Shown here: piece after piece, positions 28,647-39,412 of the stretch | How the letters are laid out: every line of letters starts with the position of its first letter | Numbering within the stretch: position 1 is the first letter of the stretch | Source of the DNA: Fastidiosipila sanguinis | GTDB taxonomy: Bacteria; Bacillota; Clostridia; Saccharofermentanales; Fastidiosipilaceae | DNA length: 64,000 nucleotides | Reading direction: 5' to 3' | NCBI RefSeq assembly: GCF_002998295.1 | Contig: NZ_CP027226.1 | Span: 744,001 to 808,000 of the forward strand | Notes under the pieces: generated by a model | Database searches by the model: none | What the model saw: only the letters and a program-made list of their open reading frames with translations | Told to the model about the DNA's origin: nothing | Position numbers and translations under genes: made by a program

Positions 28647-30491
28647 ATGGCTTTTGATGGGATACTTACACACAATCTAGCAAATGAATTACATGAAATT
28701 TTACAAGGTGCTAGACTCGACAAAATTCAACAACCTTCACGTTATGAGATGTTATTGACATTTTCCAATCGTGGAATGAATAAACTTTATATTTCTACAA
28801 ATCCAAGTAGTCCATATTGTCATCTAACTGACTTAAAATTCACTAACCCAGATGTAGCTCCTAGATTTACAATGTTCTTAAGAAAACATCTACAGGGAGC
28901 TAGAGTAAATAAAATTTATTGTCCAAAATTTGAACGTATTATTGTAATAAACTTTACTTTTATTGATGAGTTCTCTGAAGTTATAAATTTAAACTTAATA
29001 GTAGAACTCCTCACTGGAGCTGCTAATATTATCTTAGTAGGCGAAGATAATATTATAAGAGATGCTTTATTTTTTAACCAAGTAAGCGACAAAAGAGTAA
29101 TTAGCCCTAAGTTTGAATATACTGCTCCAGAAGCTCAAAATAAACCTTTGCCTGAAGATAGATTAATAGAGATAAATGAGAACTTAGAACTTCTCAAAAC
29201 TACATCTGATTTAAGCTCACTGTATTTAGATAAAATTGACTCTCACAAATCTCTAGACAAAGAGTTAATAAAACTTAGCTTAGGAGTATCTCCCCAAGTG
29301 GTAAACGAAATTATATTCAGATCACAAATCTCAAATAATGCCAGTATACTCTCTCTTACTTATCAAGAAACAATTAATTTATTGGAGGCAGCTAAATCAG
29401 TTTTAGAAGAAGCTCTTCATAATAATTCAGCTTATATATACACTGATTCTAGACTAAAAAAACCTGAATACCATTGTATTAAGCTACAATCACTTGGTTA
29501 TGCCCAAGAACTTGACTCAATAAGTGCTACTATTAACTATATTCATCAGTTAAAAGCTAACGATCAGGCTCTTGATAAACAACGTCAACAATTAAGCTCA
29601 ATAGTAAAAAAAGAACTAAAAAAAAGCGAAAAGCTACTAAATAATTATTATAAAGACATTAAAAGCAATGAGAATTTCGAAGACAATCGATTAATTGCTG
29701 ATTTACTTTTAGCCCAGCTTCATAATCTACCAGATTCTATGCCCAGCAATGCCAAAATCATCTTAGAAAACTATTACGACCCCGAACTAAAAGAGATTGA
29801 AGTTGCTTTAAACCCAAAACTTCACATGAAACAACAGGCACCATATTTTTACAAAAAATACAATAAGAGCAAAGATACCTATACATATGCAAAAAATCAT
29901 ATTCCTGAAACTGAAGATTTAATTAATTATTTAAATACTTTACTTTCACAACTTAATAACGCTGAAGATATTGAAACTCTAGATGCTCTTAAAATAGAAA
30001 TAATCAATGGACCACTTAAACATAAAGTCAACACTACTGATACTGGAAACAAGAAAGCTAAGATAAATAAAAGCAAAGCCAAAAAGGTAAAACATCCTCA
30101 AGCTCTTCCACCTCAAGAATTTATTAGCAGTAATGGGTTCACTATACTGGCTGGAAGAAATAATCTACAAAATGATAAGCTTACTTTCTCTAACTCTGAC
30201 AAAAACCATTTATGGTTCCATGCCAAAAACAAACCTGGCACTCACGTTGTCTTGCAAGGATCCGTATCTGAGGTTAAGGACATAGATATCATAGAAGCTG
30301 CAGAAATTGCTGCCTGGTTAAGTCTTAGTGCACAAGAAAAAAAGATTGCCAATATAATTAGCATTGACATAGACTTTTGTTCTCTAAAAAACGTCAAAAA
30401 ACCTAATGGTGCTAAACCAGGATTTGTTATTTATGATAATTATAAGACAATTCGTGCGGAGGCTAAATCTCACCAAGAATTAAAAAAGTAG
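28647..30491 (+). CDS. rqcH: RqcH/NFACT ribosome quality-control protein
   Basis: A 614-residue Rqc2/FbpA-type protein. It binds stalled 50S-peptidyl-tRNA complexes and recruits tRNA-Ala to add C-terminal alanine tails that mark the chain for degradation. NFACT-N starts the protein (MAFDGILTHNLANELHEIL). A helix-hairpin-helix and coiled-coil middle follows (about 220-440), then NFACT-R with KNHLWFHAKNKPGTHVVL (about 510-540). The frame is open 36 codons further upstream, but GGAGAG lies six bases before the ATG at 28647. Older annotations call it a fibronectin-binding protein. Confidence 0.92.
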   Translation: MAFDGILTHNLANELHEILQGARLDKIQQPSRYEMLLTFSNRGMNKLYISTNPSSPYCHLTDLKFTNPDVAPRFTMFLRKHLQGARVNKIYCPKFERIIVINFTFIDEFSEVINLNLIVELLTGAANIILVGEDNIIRDALFFNQVSDKRVISPKFEYTAPEAQNKPLPEDRLIEINENLELLKTTSDLSSLYLDKIDSHKSLDKELIKLSLGVSPQVVNEIIFRSQISNNASILSLTYQETINLLEAAKSVLEEALHNNSAYIYTDSRLKKPEYHCIKLQSLGYAQELDSISATINYIHQLKANDQALDKQRQQLSSIVKKELKKSEKLLNNYYKDIKSNENFEDNRLIADLLLAQLHNLPDSMPSNAKIILENYYDPELKEIEVALNPKLHMKQQAPYFYKKYNKSKDTYTYAKNHIPETEDLINYLNTLLSQLNNAEDIETLDALKIEIINGPLKHKVNTTDTGNKKAKINKSKAKKVKHPQALPPQEFISSNGFTILAGRNNLQNDKLTFSNSDKNHLWFHAKNKPGTHVVLQGSVSEVKDIDIIEAAEIAAWLSLSAQEKKIANIISIDIDFCSLKNVKKPNGAKPGFVIYDNYKTIRAEAKSHQELKK

Positions 30492-30513
30492 CTTAACAAT
30501 TAAGCTACTTTTT
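30483..30513. terminator. Bidirectional terminator between rqcH and ruvB
   Basis: A 14-bp perfect stem (AAAAAGTAGCTTAA / TTAAGCTACTTTTT) with a CAA loop. The rqcH stop codon lies inside the left arm. It serves the convergent rqcH and ruvB. Confidence 0.92.
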
Positions 30514-30539
30514 TATCTTCTTAGTCCATAATATTTTTA

Positions 30540-31775
30540 TTAATCCACTGGCCTCTCCATACCTAAATGCTCGAAGCCTTTATCTGTTAATACCCTTCCT
30601 CTTGGAGTTTTTGCAATATAACCTAATTGCATTAAATAAGGTTCATTTACGTCTTCTATAGTTCCTGGGTCTTCATTTGTGATGGCGGAAAGTGTTTCAA
30701 GTCCAACTGGACCACCTTTAAATACTTTAGCTATAGCTAATAAAATCTCATTATCAAGTTTATTTAAGCCCTGATCATCAATTTCTAAAGCAGCCAAACC
30801 TTCCTTCGCAATCTCTTCAGTTATTACACCATTTCCATTAACTTGAGCGAAGTCACGTAACCTCTTCAACAGACGAATTGCAACTCTAGGTGTACCACGT
30901 GAACGTCTAGCAATTTCTAACAATCCAGCTCTATCAGCGCCTATACCAAGTATACCTGCATCTCTCTCAATAATTTGACAAAGCTCTTCAACAGTATATA
31001 AATCTAATCTAAAGATCATTCCAAAACGATCACGTAGTGGCGCAGTTAATAATCCTACTCTTGTTGTCGCACCTACTAAAGTGAATGGTGCTAAATCAAT
31101 TCTAACAGATCTAGCTCCTGCACCTTTACCCAATACTATATCTATGCTGAAGTCTTCCATTGCTGAATATAGAACTTCTTCAACATAGTGATTAAGTCTA
31201 TGTATCTCATCAATAAATAAAACATCATGAGGCTTAAGATTGGTAAGTATAGCTGCCAAATCACCAGATTTCTCTATAGCTGGACCAGAAGTAATTCTAA
31301 GATCCACTCCTAACTCATTAGCTATAATTCCTGCTAAAGTAGTCTTACCTAATCCTGGAGGTCCATATAGCAAAGCATGATCAAGTGATTCACCACGTTC
31401 TTTTGCGGCTTGTATAAACACTCCCAGATTTGCTTTAACCTTATCTTGACCAAAATACTCATTTAAAGTTAGTGGCCTTAACTGATTGCTTTCTTGTTCG
31501 TCTTCACGCAACTCACCGGACAAAAGACTATTATCCACAAAATCACTTATATCAGAACCTAGTTCAGAATCATAAGTTATATCAAAATTTCTCTGATAAC
31601 CTTCTACATCATCATCTTTAAAGGAGCTTTCGATAATAAAATTATTGATATCAAATTCATCTACAGATTCAGAAGTATATGCATGATCTTGCAAGCTTTC
31701 ATCTCTTCCTGCATCAGCTAAAGATTTATTAAATTTGTTTTTATCTCTTGAATAACGATTTTCTTTCAAATTCAA
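30540..31775 (-). CDS. ruvB: Holliday junction branch-migration helicase RuvB, with N-terminal extension
   Basis: AAA+ motor that drives branch migration with RuvA. The 411-residue protein has the core from about [12 protein letters not shown] (99-110), Walker [10 protein letters not shown] (138-146), Walker B (LFIDEIHRL), [18 protein letters not shown] (sensor I and arginine finger) and a C-terminal winged helix. The first 75-80 residues are an acidic extension without parallel in standard RuvB (about 330-350 residues). It follows ruvA by 12 bases in a perR-ruvC-ruvA-ruvB unit. Confidence 0.96.
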   Translation of the reverse strand: MNLKENRYSRDKNKFNKSLADAGRDESLQDHAYTSESVDEFDINNFIIESSFKDDDVEGYQRNFDITYDSELGSDISDFVDNSLLSGELREDEQESNQLRPLTLNEYFGQDKVKANLGVFIQAAKERGESLDHALLYGPPGLGKTTLAGIIANELGVDLRITSGPAIEKSGDLAAILTNLKPHDVLFIDEIHRLNHYVEEVLYSAMEDFSIDIVLGKGAGARSVRIDLAPFTLVGATTRVGLLTAPLRDRFGMIFRLDLYTVEELCQIIERDAGILGIGADRAGLLEIARRSRGTPRVAIRLLKRLRDFAQVNGNGVITEEIAKEGLAALEIDDQGLNKLDNEILLAIAKVFKGGPVGLETLSAITNEDPGTIEDVNEPYLMQLGYIAKTPRGRVLTDKGFEHLGMERPVD

Positions 31776-31787
31776 CTCCTAAAAAAA

Positions 31788-32411
31788 CTATTTACTAGCA
31801 ACTTTTAATGCTAATTTTAGATTATCTTCTATTTCTAAACTCGGATCAAAACTTTGATTGACCATACGTTTAGCATCATTAAGATTATAACCTAAGAAAA
31901 TTAAACCTTGAATTACATCATCTTTCATAGACATAGAGTTTTGGTCAATAGCATGATCTTCCTCAATACTTTCGTAAACATCTTCTGACCCCGCATCTAT
32001 GTGTTTAAATTTATCCTTAAGTTCTAAAATTATACGTTCAGCAGTTTTTTTACCAACACCTTTACCTTTCATTCTTTTGACTATTAAATCACTATCTTCT
32101 CTTACTATAGTCAAAGCAAGGTCAGTTGGTCTAAATTCTTCTAATAAAGCTAAACCGGCCTTAGGTCCTACACCACTTACAGTAATAAGTTTCTCAAATA
32201 ATTGTTTATACTCTTTTGAAGGGAAACCAAACAGCTGCTGTCTATCTTGAGTAATATGAAAATATACGTAGCACTTAACTTCTTCTCCAATCGCTCCTAA
32301 TTGATTAATTAAGGTATTCCCCATTTGTATATCATAACCTATACCATTTGTTTCAATTACCAAACCATCAGTATTAATCTCTGCTATTTGACCTTTAACG
32401 TAACTATACAC
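31788..32411 (-). CDS. ruvA: Holliday junction DNA helicase subunit RuvA
   Basis: A 207-residue tetramerising junction-binding protein. It has an N-terminal OB fold (MYSYVKGQIAEINTDGLVIETNGIGYDI), two helix-hairpin-helix motifs (LITVSGVGPKAGLALL and MKGKGVGKKTAERII) and a C-terminal RuvB-contact domain. The start is GTG (32409-32411) and overlaps the TAG stop of ruvC by one base, so the two are translationally coupled. Confidence 0.96.
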   Translation of the reverse strand: MYSYVKGQIAEINTDGLVIETNGIGYDIQMGNTLINQLGAIGEEVKCYVYFHITQDRQQLFGFPSKEYKQLFEKLITVSGVGPKAGLALLEEFRPTDLALTIVREDSDLIVKRMKGKGVGKKTAERIILELKDKFKHIDAGSEDVYESIEEDHAIDQNSMSMKDDVIQGLIFLGYNLNDAKRMVNQSFDPSLEIEDNLKLALKVASK

Positions 32412-32917
32412 TACTGATATCCTCCACGTAGTTTCTGACCATAATTCCCAATATTATTATTTGCTTGCGCAATAGCAACGGCTAAAGCATCGGCTGCGTC
32501 ATCTGGTTTAGGAACTTCTCTTAATTTAAGTAAAGTTTTAACCATTTCTTGCACTTGATATTTATTAGCTTGTCCATATCCTGTGACAGCACTCTTAACT
32601 TGAGAAGGTTTAAATTCAAATATATCAATATTACTCTGTGCTGCAGCTAAAATTATAACACCTCTAGCTTCTGCAACTGCTATAGCTGTAGTAGTATTTT
32701 GAGCAAAAAATAATTCCTCTATTGCAATAGCTTCAGGCTGATACCTATCAATTAATTGTTTCATAGCTGTATAAATCGCTATTAGTCTTTGCTCAAATGG
32801 CATTCTACTTGGTGTCGATACAACACCATAGTCAATTGCTCTCATATCAAAACCATCAGCATCTATGATACCATAGCCCACGATAGCATAGCCTGGATCA
32901 ATTCCTAAAATTCTCAA
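32411..32917 (-). CDS. ruvC: Holliday junction resolvase RuvC
   Basis: A 168-residue endonuclease that cuts Holliday junctions. Acidic active-site residues are Asp7 (GIDPGYA), Glu67/Glu68 (AIEELFF), and the [11 protein letters not shown] cluster (about 138-148). Its ATG lies one base past the stop of the Fur-family gene, and its own stop overlaps the ruvA start. Confidence 0.96.
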   Translation of the reverse strand: MRILGIDPGYAIVGYGIIDADGFDMRAIDYGVVSTPSRMPFEQRLIAIYTAMKQLIDRYQPEAIAIEELFFAQNTTTAIAVAEARGVIILAAAQSNIDIFEFKPSQVKSAVTGYGQANKYQVQEMVKTLLKLREVPKPDDAADALAVAIAQANNNIGNYGQKLRGGYQ

Positions 32918-32918
32918 A

Positions 32919-33416
32919 TTAACTCTCCGTATTCATACAATTAGAACATTTACCTCTAATAATTATGGATTGAGACTCTACTTCTACATTATCAGGCAAA
33001 TCAAAAACCTTAGAATCACGCAATATTTCAGGGATTTCGACATCATATATAGTTTGGCAATAATTACAAACGAAATGAGCATGCTCATCTAGATACAGGT
33101 CATAGCGTTTAACATTCTCGTTAAAACCTACTACTCTAATTAAGCCTTTCTCTTCAAAGATATTAATTGTATTATAAACAGTCGCTCTGGCCACTTTATC
33201 GTCTGTCTTCAACATTGCATAATACACTTCTTCTGCAGTTGGATGTGAGTCATCTAAGTATAAAAATTCCATTACAGAAATACGTTGTCCTGTAACGTTA
33301 ATATTTTTCTCTTTTAAAATATCTATAATAACTGCCCTTAATTCTTCCGGACTTAGTTTATCTCTATTATGTCTGCTTTTTAAAATATTATTCCCTGTTA
33401 AATCCATATAATTCAT
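32919..33416 (-). CDS. Fur-family regulator, PerR-like
   Basis: A 165-residue metal-dependent repressor. The N-terminal winged helix contains the [17 protein letters not shown] recognition helix. The metal site [16 protein letters not shown] and a later CSNC give two CxxC zinc pairs. The His and Asp arrangement is closer to PerR (peroxide sensing) than to classical Fur, but I cannot settle this. A second in-frame ATG three codons in (33407) has better spacing from an AGGT sequence and may be the real start. It is co-directional with ruvC, one base away, which would tie ruvCAB expression to its promoter. Confidence 0.85.
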   Translation of the reverse strand: MNYMDLTGNNILKSRHNRDKLSPEELRAVIIDILKEKNINVTGQRISVMEFLYLDDSHPTAEEVYYAMLKTDDKVARATVYNTINIFEEKGLIRVVGFNENVKRYDLYLDEHAHFVCNYCQTIYDVEIPEILRDSKVFDLPDNVEVESQSIIIRGKCSNCMNTES

Positions 33417-33464
33417 ACCTAATATATTATTTTTTATATTATAACATCTATGTATAAATTAAAA

Positions 33465-33490
33465 AGAAGAGTTCTATTTAGAACTCTTCT
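33465..33490 (-). terminator. Terminator overlapping the end of the MarR gene
   Basis: A perfect 10-bp stem (AGAAGAGTTC / GAACTCTTCT) with a 6-base loop; the MarR stop codon lies in or beside the loop. A T-rich stretch follows on the minus strand. Confidence 0.75.
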
Positions 33491-33972
33491 AAGTCTTCTA
33501 AATTTTCTTCAATCTTACTTAGGTTGTTTTCCATCTTAAGTAAGGTTTTTTGTAAAATCATTTTTTCTTCATTACTGATTCCATTCATTAGAGAATTCGA
33601 AAAATTACTACACTTATCTGTCAATGCTTCTTGATGTTCTGCAAACTTTTCTTTATTTAGAATAATACGTAATTTGCGTCTATCTAAACTGTCTTTCCTT
33701 ATTTCAAGATATCCTTCATCTTCTAACTGCTTGGAAATTTTCTTAATATTTTGATACGAGCTTCCGAAAACTCGAGCTAATTCATGTAAGCTTGGATTAT
33801 AATCATCAAACAAATCTAAACATGTTAATAAGAACTGTTGTCGCATTGTAATATCTTTTAAACATTTATCTCCAACAGCCTGAATCCCATTAGTAACAGT
33901 AAATAAAGTTCCATATATGGACATAATATCAGACTTATTTTTAATTACATTATTTACTCTCTCTATTCTCAT
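33478..33972 (-). CDS. MarR-family transcriptional regulator
   Basis: A 164-residue winged-helix regulator. The DNA-binding region is LHELARVFGSSYQNIKKISKQLEDEGYLEI (about 61-90) followed by the wing DSLDRRKLRIILN. The flanking helices would form the dimer interface. No cysteine pair or obvious ligand site identifies the signal. It lies 55 bases after the sortase gene on the same strand, so a shared transcript is possible, and it ends in its own terminator. Confidence 0.85.
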   Translation of the reverse strand: MRIERVNNVIKNKSDIMSIYGTLFTVTNGIQAVGDKCLKDITMRQQFLLTCLDLFDDYNPSLHELARVFGSSYQNIKKISKQLEDEGYLEIRKDSLDRRKLRIILNKEKFAEHQEALTDKCSNFSNSLMNGISNEEKMILQKTLLKMENNLSKIEENLEDLEEF

Positions 33973-34027
33973 TTTCTCTCCATTTTTATTAACACTAAAT
34001 ATAATTTTGACTAAATATTTTTAATAA

Positions 34028-34882
34028 TTATTTAGCATCTTTTACTGACACTAAATCAGCAAAAACTAAAAGCCTTTGATTCCATGAAGGTGCATTGTGA
34101 CAAGTTATCAGCATTATTTGTGATGACACATCAGGGTTTGTAAGATAATTAATAAGTTCTCCTTGTGGAATTATTTCAATGTTTGAAATATTATACTCAT
34201 ATACTTTATTTTGTCTAGTAATTCTAATTTTTTCACCAACCTTAACATCTTTCAATTTAGAGAAAAATCTATCATTAGTATATGCAGAGTGGCCTAATAT
34301 TGTTGCTCTTCCTGGATTACCAATTTCTGCTGAATCCTCATACCAACCTGCTCCATACCTTAATGGAACATAACCAGCACCTTTAAGTAACGGAAGATTA
34401 ATGTTAACACTGTCAATTTGAATCATACCAAGAGGTTCTAAGTAAAAATACGGAGACGTTGTAGCATTTGGATCTTCCTCTTGGCCAAAATCTTCTAGAG
34501 CTTCACCTTCAATTCTATTTGCATTTGCATCAACCCAAATACCATTTCCATCTATTAAAGCACCGTCAATTTTATCTGGAGTACTAGTTGGTTTAGTATT
34601 ATCATTATTTGTAGTTTTGATTAATTTGGTTAGATCATCCATAACTTTATCTTGTTGGTAAGCAATGTAAAAAGGTCTAATAATTAAGAATAATCCTATA
34701 GCTATTAAGACAACAATAACAATATCTAAAAATCTTGAAAACCATGTTTTCTTCTTCTTAGTTTTTCCTTTTTTCTTACCCTGATTACTTAAATCTTTCT
34801 CATTTGGTAAAGCATCACTTATGTTTTTTGCATCAATCTTATCTTTATCCAAATTAAGATTATCTAATTTATTACTTTTCAT
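34028..34882 (-). CDS. Sortase (membrane-anchored transpeptidase)
   Basis: A 284-residue protein with a basic cytoplasmic N-terminus (lysine run at 36-45), one membrane segment (about 51-70), a variable linker and the sortase beta-barrel from about 145. Catalytic residues are His198 (ILGHSAY), Cys261 (LITCHNAP) and Arg270 (QRLLVF). The TCH...R..LV spacing is nearer class E/D than A or B, but I would not fix the class. No LPxTG-type substrate is encoded in the window, so it is probably a housekeeping enzyme. Confidence 0.9.
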   Translation of the reverse strand: MKSNKLDNLNLDKDKIDAKNISDALPNEKDLSNQGKKKGKTKKKKTWFSRFLDIVIVVLIAIGLFLIIRPFYIAYQQDKVMDDLTKLIKTTNNDNTKPTSTPDKIDGALIDGNGIWVDANANRIEGEALEDFGQEEDPNATTSPYFYLEPLGMIQIDSVNINLPLLKGAGYVPLRYGAGWYEDSAEIGNPGRATILGHSAYTNDRFFSKLKDVKVGEKIRITRQNKVYEYNISNIEIIPQGELINYLTNPDVSSQIMLITCHNAPSWNQRLLVFADLVSVKDAK

Positions 34883-34974
34883 CTAGCTCTCCTCTGTCAC
34901 GTCTTACCAGTAAAGTATATTTTATATCTAACACATTACTAAATCACACAAATTTTTTAGTTTTAATATAAATA

Positions 34975-35001
34975 AAGGCTAACTCATTATAAGCTAGCCT
35001 T
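34975..35001 (-). terminator. Terminator after glgP
   Basis: A 10-bp stem on the minus strand (AAGGCTAGCT / AGTTAGCCTT, one G-T wobble) with a 7-base loop lies 46 bases past the glgP stop and upstream of the sortase start. Confidence 0.7.
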
Positions 35002-35046
35002 CATAACATAATAAATATAATACTTAAATAATAAGTAATCTATCTG

Positions 35047-37422
35047 TTAAATTTTTGTTTCCTCAATTTTCCAGATATCTTCTACGTATTCACGAATGGT
35101 TCTATCTGAACTGAATACACCAGACTTACTGATATTAATCCAGGCCTTTCTTGCCCATGTCTCTTTATCATTAAACTCTACTGCTGCTCTATCTTTAGCC
35201 TCTCTATATGAAGCAAAGTCACCTAGAACATAGTATTGGTCAGCCTGATCCCAGTCACCTACCATTAAGCTATTGTATAAATCTTGGAATAGTCCTTGAT
35301 TATCATCAGAGAATGTACCATCAATCAATGTGTCAACTACTCTCTTGAGTCCTGGGGTCTTCTCATATGGAACCTTCGGATCATAGCTTGGTAAGATTTC
35401 AACAATTTCTTCTTCTTTCGCACCAAAGAGGAACATGTTTTCATCACCAACTTGACCATTAATTTCAACGTTTGCTCCATCAAGTGTACCGATAGTTAAT
35501 GCACCATTCATCATAAACTTCATGTTACCTGTACCTGAAGCTTCTTTACCTGCCATTGATATTTGTTCAGAAAGGTCTGCTGCTGGGAATAAAACTTCAG
35601 CTTTAGAAACATTATAGTTTTCTACAAAGACTACCTTAATAATGTTATTTACATCGCTATCATTGTTGATTAACTCAGCAATTTCATTAATAAATTTAAT
35701 AATTGTCTTAGCTCTTACATATCCTGAAGCTGCTTTCGCACCGAAGAAGAATACTCTAGGAGTCCAGTCTTCTTGTGGATTTTCTTTGATTCTGTAGTAA
35801 AGATCTAAGATATAGAAAGCATCTAATAATTGACGTTTATATTCATGCAAACGTTTGATCATAATATCAAATTGTGCATCTACATCAACTTTAATACCCA
35901 AGCTTGTCTCAACCATATCAGCAAGTTGTTGTTTCTTAATTTTCTTAACGTCTAAGAATTGTTTCAAAACTTTCTTATCATCTGCGAATGGTAGTAACTC
36001 TTCTAATTTATCAGCATGTTTTACCCAATCTTCATTTCCTAAGAGTTTGGTAATTAAAGCAGATAATTCAGGGTTTGTATTTCTTAGCCATCTACGAGGT
36101 GTAACACCATTAGTTTTGTTATTGATCTTACCTGGGTAAATATCTTCCCAATCATGTAAAGTATCTTTTCTTAAGATATCTGTGTGCAACTGAGCTACAC
36201 CGTTAATTGAGTAACTTACATATGAAGCTAACCATGCCATATGGACTTGACCATCATGAATCATTGACATGTATTCAATCTTACCTGGGTGTGCATCTAT
36301 CTCAGCTAATTCAGCTCTAAATTTAGCATCAATTTTTTCAATAACACTATAGACATTAGGGATTAATTCTTTAACAATATTAATGTCCCATTTTTCTAGA
36401 GCTTCTGCAAGAACTGTATGGTTTGTATATGCAAAGGTTGCTTTAGCAATTTCTGATGCTTCATCAAACTCAATACCTTCTTCCATGAACAAACGAATTA
36501 ATTCTGGAATTGCAATAACAGGGTGTGTATCGTTCAATTGCAATGAGTTAAACTCTGCAAAAGTGCGAAGATCACCATGATTCTCTTTGTGACGTCTTAT
36601 GATATCCTTAACAGATGCGGAAGCGAAGAAGTATTGTTGTTTTAATCTCAATACTTTACCTTCATGTGTTGTATCATTTGGATATAAAACTCTCCAAATA
36701 TCTTCAGCTTGATTTTTCTCTTCTAATGCTTCTTGGAAATTACCAGCATTGAAATCATGAATATCAAATGGTGTTAATGGTTCAGCTTTCCATAAACGTA
36801 ATGTATTAACGTTGTCAGTATGATAACCAGTAATTGGAAGATCATACGGAACTGCGTAAACATCACCTGTTGCTAGTTCAATTCTTTGTTTTTCATCTCT
36901 ATGTGGAACTACAGGTGCAAAATCATCCTCCATCCAAACATCAGGTGTTTCAACTTGGTAACCGTTATCAAACACTTGTTTGAATAGACCATGACGATAC
37001 AAGATTCCATATCCTGTTACTGGCATATCTAATGTAGCTGATGAATCCATAAAACATGCTGCAAGTCTACCTAGACCACCATTTCCTAAAGCAGCATCAT
37101 TTTCTTCTTCTAAGATTGATGTTAAATCAAATCCTAAATCTTTTAATGCATCTTTTGCTTCATCATAGATATCCAAGTTCACTAGGTTGTTCAATGTAGA
37201 ACGTCCTACTAAGAACTCAGCACTCAGATAATGCTCTTGTCTTGTTTTGTCATATGCCTTCTTAGTCTCAGCCCAATTATCAGCAACATGCTCAATAATT
37301 GCTCTTGAGAGTGCAGCCCAAACTTCTGCCTCTGTAGCTTGACTTACATCTTGTCCACTATTTGCCTTAATATGGCTGCTTATGGACTGTTTAAAGAAAT
37401 CTTTTAACTTCTTCTTACTCAT
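35047..37422 (-). CDS. glgP: Glycogen/alpha-glucan phosphorylase
   Basis: Releases glucose-1-phosphate from glycogen or maltodextrin. A 791-residue GT35 enzyme. The pyridoxal phosphate lysine lies in GTGNMKFMMNGALTIGTLDGA, with GGLGRLAACFMDS and LQLNDTHPVIAIPELIR as further family marks. An in-frame start 11 codons earlier gives a very basic tail, but GGAG lies seven bases before the ATG at 37420-37422, which I use. No glgC, glgA or glgB is nearby. Confidence 0.95.
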   Translation of the reverse strand: MSKKKLKDFFKQSISSHIKANSGQDVSQATEAEVWAALSRAIIEHVADNWAETKKAYDKTRQEHYLSAEFLVGRSTLNNLVNLDIYDEAKDALKDLGFDLTSILEEENDAALGNGGLGRLAACFMDSSATLDMPVTGYGILYRHGLFKQVFDNGYQVETPDVWMEDDFAPVVPHRDEKQRIELATGDVYAVPYDLPITGYHTDNVNTLRLWKAEPLTPFDIHDFNAGNFQEALEEKNQAEDIWRVLYPNDTTHEGKVLRLKQQYFFASASVKDIIRRHKENHGDLRTFAEFNSLQLNDTHPVIAIPELIRLFMEEGIEFDEASEIAKATFAYTNHTVLAEALEKWDINIVKELIPNVYSVIEKIDAKFRAELAEIDAHPGKIEYMSMIHDGQVHMAWLASYVSYSINGVAQLHTDILRKDTLHDWEDIYPGKINNKTNGVTPRRWLRNTNPELSALITKLLGNEDWVKHADKLEELLPFADDKKVLKQFLDVKKIKKQQLADMVETSLGIKVDVDAQFDIMIKRLHEYKRQLLDAFYILDLYYRIKENPQEDWTPRVFFFGAKAASGYVRAKTIIKFINEIAELINNDSDVNNIIKVVFVENYNVSKAEVLFPAADLSEQISMAGKEASGTGNMKFMMNGALTIGTLDGANVEINGQVGDENMFLFGAKEEEIVEILPSYDPKVPYEKTPGLKRVVDTLIDGTFSDDNQGLFQDLYNSLMVGDWDQADQYYVLGDFASYREAKDRAAVEFNDKETWARKAWINISKSGVFSSDRTIREYVEDIWKIEETKI

Positions 37423-37648
37423 AAAAAGTCTCCTTCTCTTTTTTCTTCTCTCCAAAAATAAAGGAACATAATTAATTAAAATTACATTCCTTTACATTCT
37501 AACTATAAATTAACATTAATATATAAAATAATCCGTAAACAATAAAGGAAAATCCTAAATATTCTCAATACAATTGTTGATATCAAACTTTAAATACAAT
37601 AATAAAGTTCAATCAGCAAAAAACCAATGCTATTCTGTAGTTTTTAAA
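37423..37648. other. Intergenic region between the S1 gene and glgP
   Basis: 226 AT-rich bases holding the glgP promoter by position. A 7-bp repeat AAAGGAA/TTCCTTT with a long spacer is the only paired sequence seen and is too weak to call a terminator. Confidence 0.4.
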
Positions 37649-39259
37649 TTATTCTTCTGTAGATTCTTCCACTTTAGCTGATTCTTCAACTTCTTCAGTA
37701 TCTTCTTCTACAACTTTTTCAGCGTCTACAGTTTCTTCATTTTCCACTGCTTCTACTGTTGTTCCTTCGACTTCCTCAACTGCTTCTTCACCTTGTGCTT
37801 GTTCAGCTAAAGCTGCTTGGAAAGCAATTTCCATATCTGAAGGAGCATCTGCTTTGGATGAATTATCAACATATGAGTTAGCAGGTCTGTTTGCTTCACG
37901 TTTAGCTCTTTCAGCATCACGTTTAGCTTGACGTTCTGCTGCCGCACCACGTAATTCGTTTAGTGGCTCAACTGCTTTAATACTAATGCTTACTCTTCTA
38001 TTTTCGCTTGAAGATTCTAATACTTGGGCTTCAACTTCTTGACCTACAACAAGAACGTCCTTAGGAGATTCTAGGTGTCTATCTGAAATTTCTGAGATAT
38101 GGCATAGTGCATCAACACCTTCACCAATTTCAACAAAAGCACCGAAGTTTACGATTCTTACAACTTTACCAGATACTGTAGTACCTTCTGGGTATTTTTC
38201 TTCAACGTTGTAGTAAGGATCATCTTCAAGTTTTCTATAACCTAGAGAAATCTTATTTTGCTCTTGGTCAAAGTCTTTTACATAAACTTGAACTACATCA
38301 CCAACATTAACTACTTCTGATGGATGTTTGATGTGGCCCCAGCTTAATTCACTGATATGGATTAAACCATCAACACCACCAAGATCAACGAAAACACCAA
38401 ATTTAGTAATGTTTCTAACTACACCTTCGTAAATGTCACCTACTGCAATACTTGACCATAATTCTTCTGCACGTTCTTTACGTACTTCTGTAATCAATGT
38501 TCTTCTTGAACCAGATACACGTAAACGTCTTCTTGCATCAAATTGAGTGATTAATACTTCTAAATCTTGGCCAACATATTCAGCCATCTCTTCATCTGAA
38601 ATAGTACGGTTGTCAATTTGTGTTCTATGAATATATACATCTATACTTCCGTAAGTACCAATAAGTCCATCTTTTACTTGTCTATCGATATGAATAGTAA
38701 CTGGCTCATGGTTTTCGAAAGCTTTTTCAAGTTCTTCTTTATGTTTTACGAAGTCAACTCTTGACTTACTTAATTGAATATCCTTGCCTGCATCAGTAAA
38801 ACGAATATTCTTAACAAAAACCTCTACTGGATTCTTCTCAGCGATTGCCTTGTCAAGGTCGAAATTAGGATCCCTATCGAATTCACTTCGACTAATTTTA
38901 CCTTCTGACTTATCACGAATATCTACATAAGCATATTCGTCATCATAACGTACGATAACACCTTTGATTACAGCACCTTTACGCACTTGTGGGATATTGT
39001 CAATGTAGTCCATGAAACTTACATCTTCAGATTTTTTATTATGATTATCATCTGAAGCTTCTGTTTCCTTATCATTTGCAACTTCAGCTGACTCTTCAGT
39101 TGAAGTTTCAGACGTTTTAGCTTCTTGCTCTTCTTGAGCAGGCTTGACTTCCTTTTCAACACTTGTTGTCTCAGCTGAGGTTACATCATTATTTGCAGCC
39201 TCCAACTCATTTTCGACTGCTTGATTTTCTTGCAAAGCATCTTTATTTTCTTCGCTCAT
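37649..39259 (-). CDS. S1-domain RNA-binding protein (30S ribosomal protein bS1-like)
   Basis: A 536-residue protein with acidic, disordered N-terminal (1-80) and C-terminal (about 450-536) tails around four S1 domains. Domains 3 and 4 are the most typical ([22 protein letters not shown] and [22 protein letters not shown]). In Bacillota such four-domain proteins are called RpsA-like or YpfD. They help translation initiation but need not be true S1. Upstream are plsC and cmk, and the cmk-plsC-rpsA order matches other Bacillota. Confidence 0.92.
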   Translation of the reverse strand: MSEENKDALQENQAVENELEAANNDVTSAETTSVEKEVKPAQEEQEAKTSETSTEESAEVANDKETEASDDNHNKKSEDVSFMDYIDNIPQVRKGAVIKGVIVRYDDEYAYVDIRDKSEGKISRSEFDRDPNFDLDKAIAEKNPVEVFVKNIRFTDAGKDIQLSKSRVDFVKHKEELEKAFENHEPVTIHIDRQVKDGLIGTYGSIDVYIHRTQIDNRTISDEEMAEYVGQDLEVLITQFDARRRLRVSGSRRTLITEVRKERAEELWSSIAVGDIYEGVVRNITKFGVFVDLGGVDGLIHISELSWGHIKHPSEVVNVGDVVQVYVKDFDQEQNKISLGYRKLEDDPYYNVEEKYPEGTTVSGKVVRIVNFGAFVEIGEGVDALCHISEISDRHLESPKDVLVVGQEVEAQVLESSSENRRVSISIKAVEPLNELRGAAAERQAKRDAERAKREANRPANSYVDNSSKADAPSDMEIAFQAALAEQAQGEEAVEEVEGTTVEAVENEETVDAEKVVEEDTEEVEESAKVEESTEE

Positions 39260-39412
39260 TACGCATAACCTCCAAAATATATAGTTCTACAGTATTTTAC
39301 CATTAATAGAGAACTTTGCAATTTATAATATATATTTTTTTTAAAATCGTCATTTTACCTACAAATTACAATTTTTATAGTTCACTATAATTTTATATTC
39401 CATCATTTCTTA

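Noticed and set aside
33478-33972. MarR gene as a zinc regulator (AdcR-like) of the zinc lipoprotein
   Set aside because: No zinc-ligand pattern is visible and the genes are 13 kb apart; the link would be a guess.
39376-39389. Short AT palindrome TATAGT-TC-ACTATA between plsC and the S1 gene
   Set aside because: Too short and AT-only in a very AT-rich gap to call an operator or terminator.
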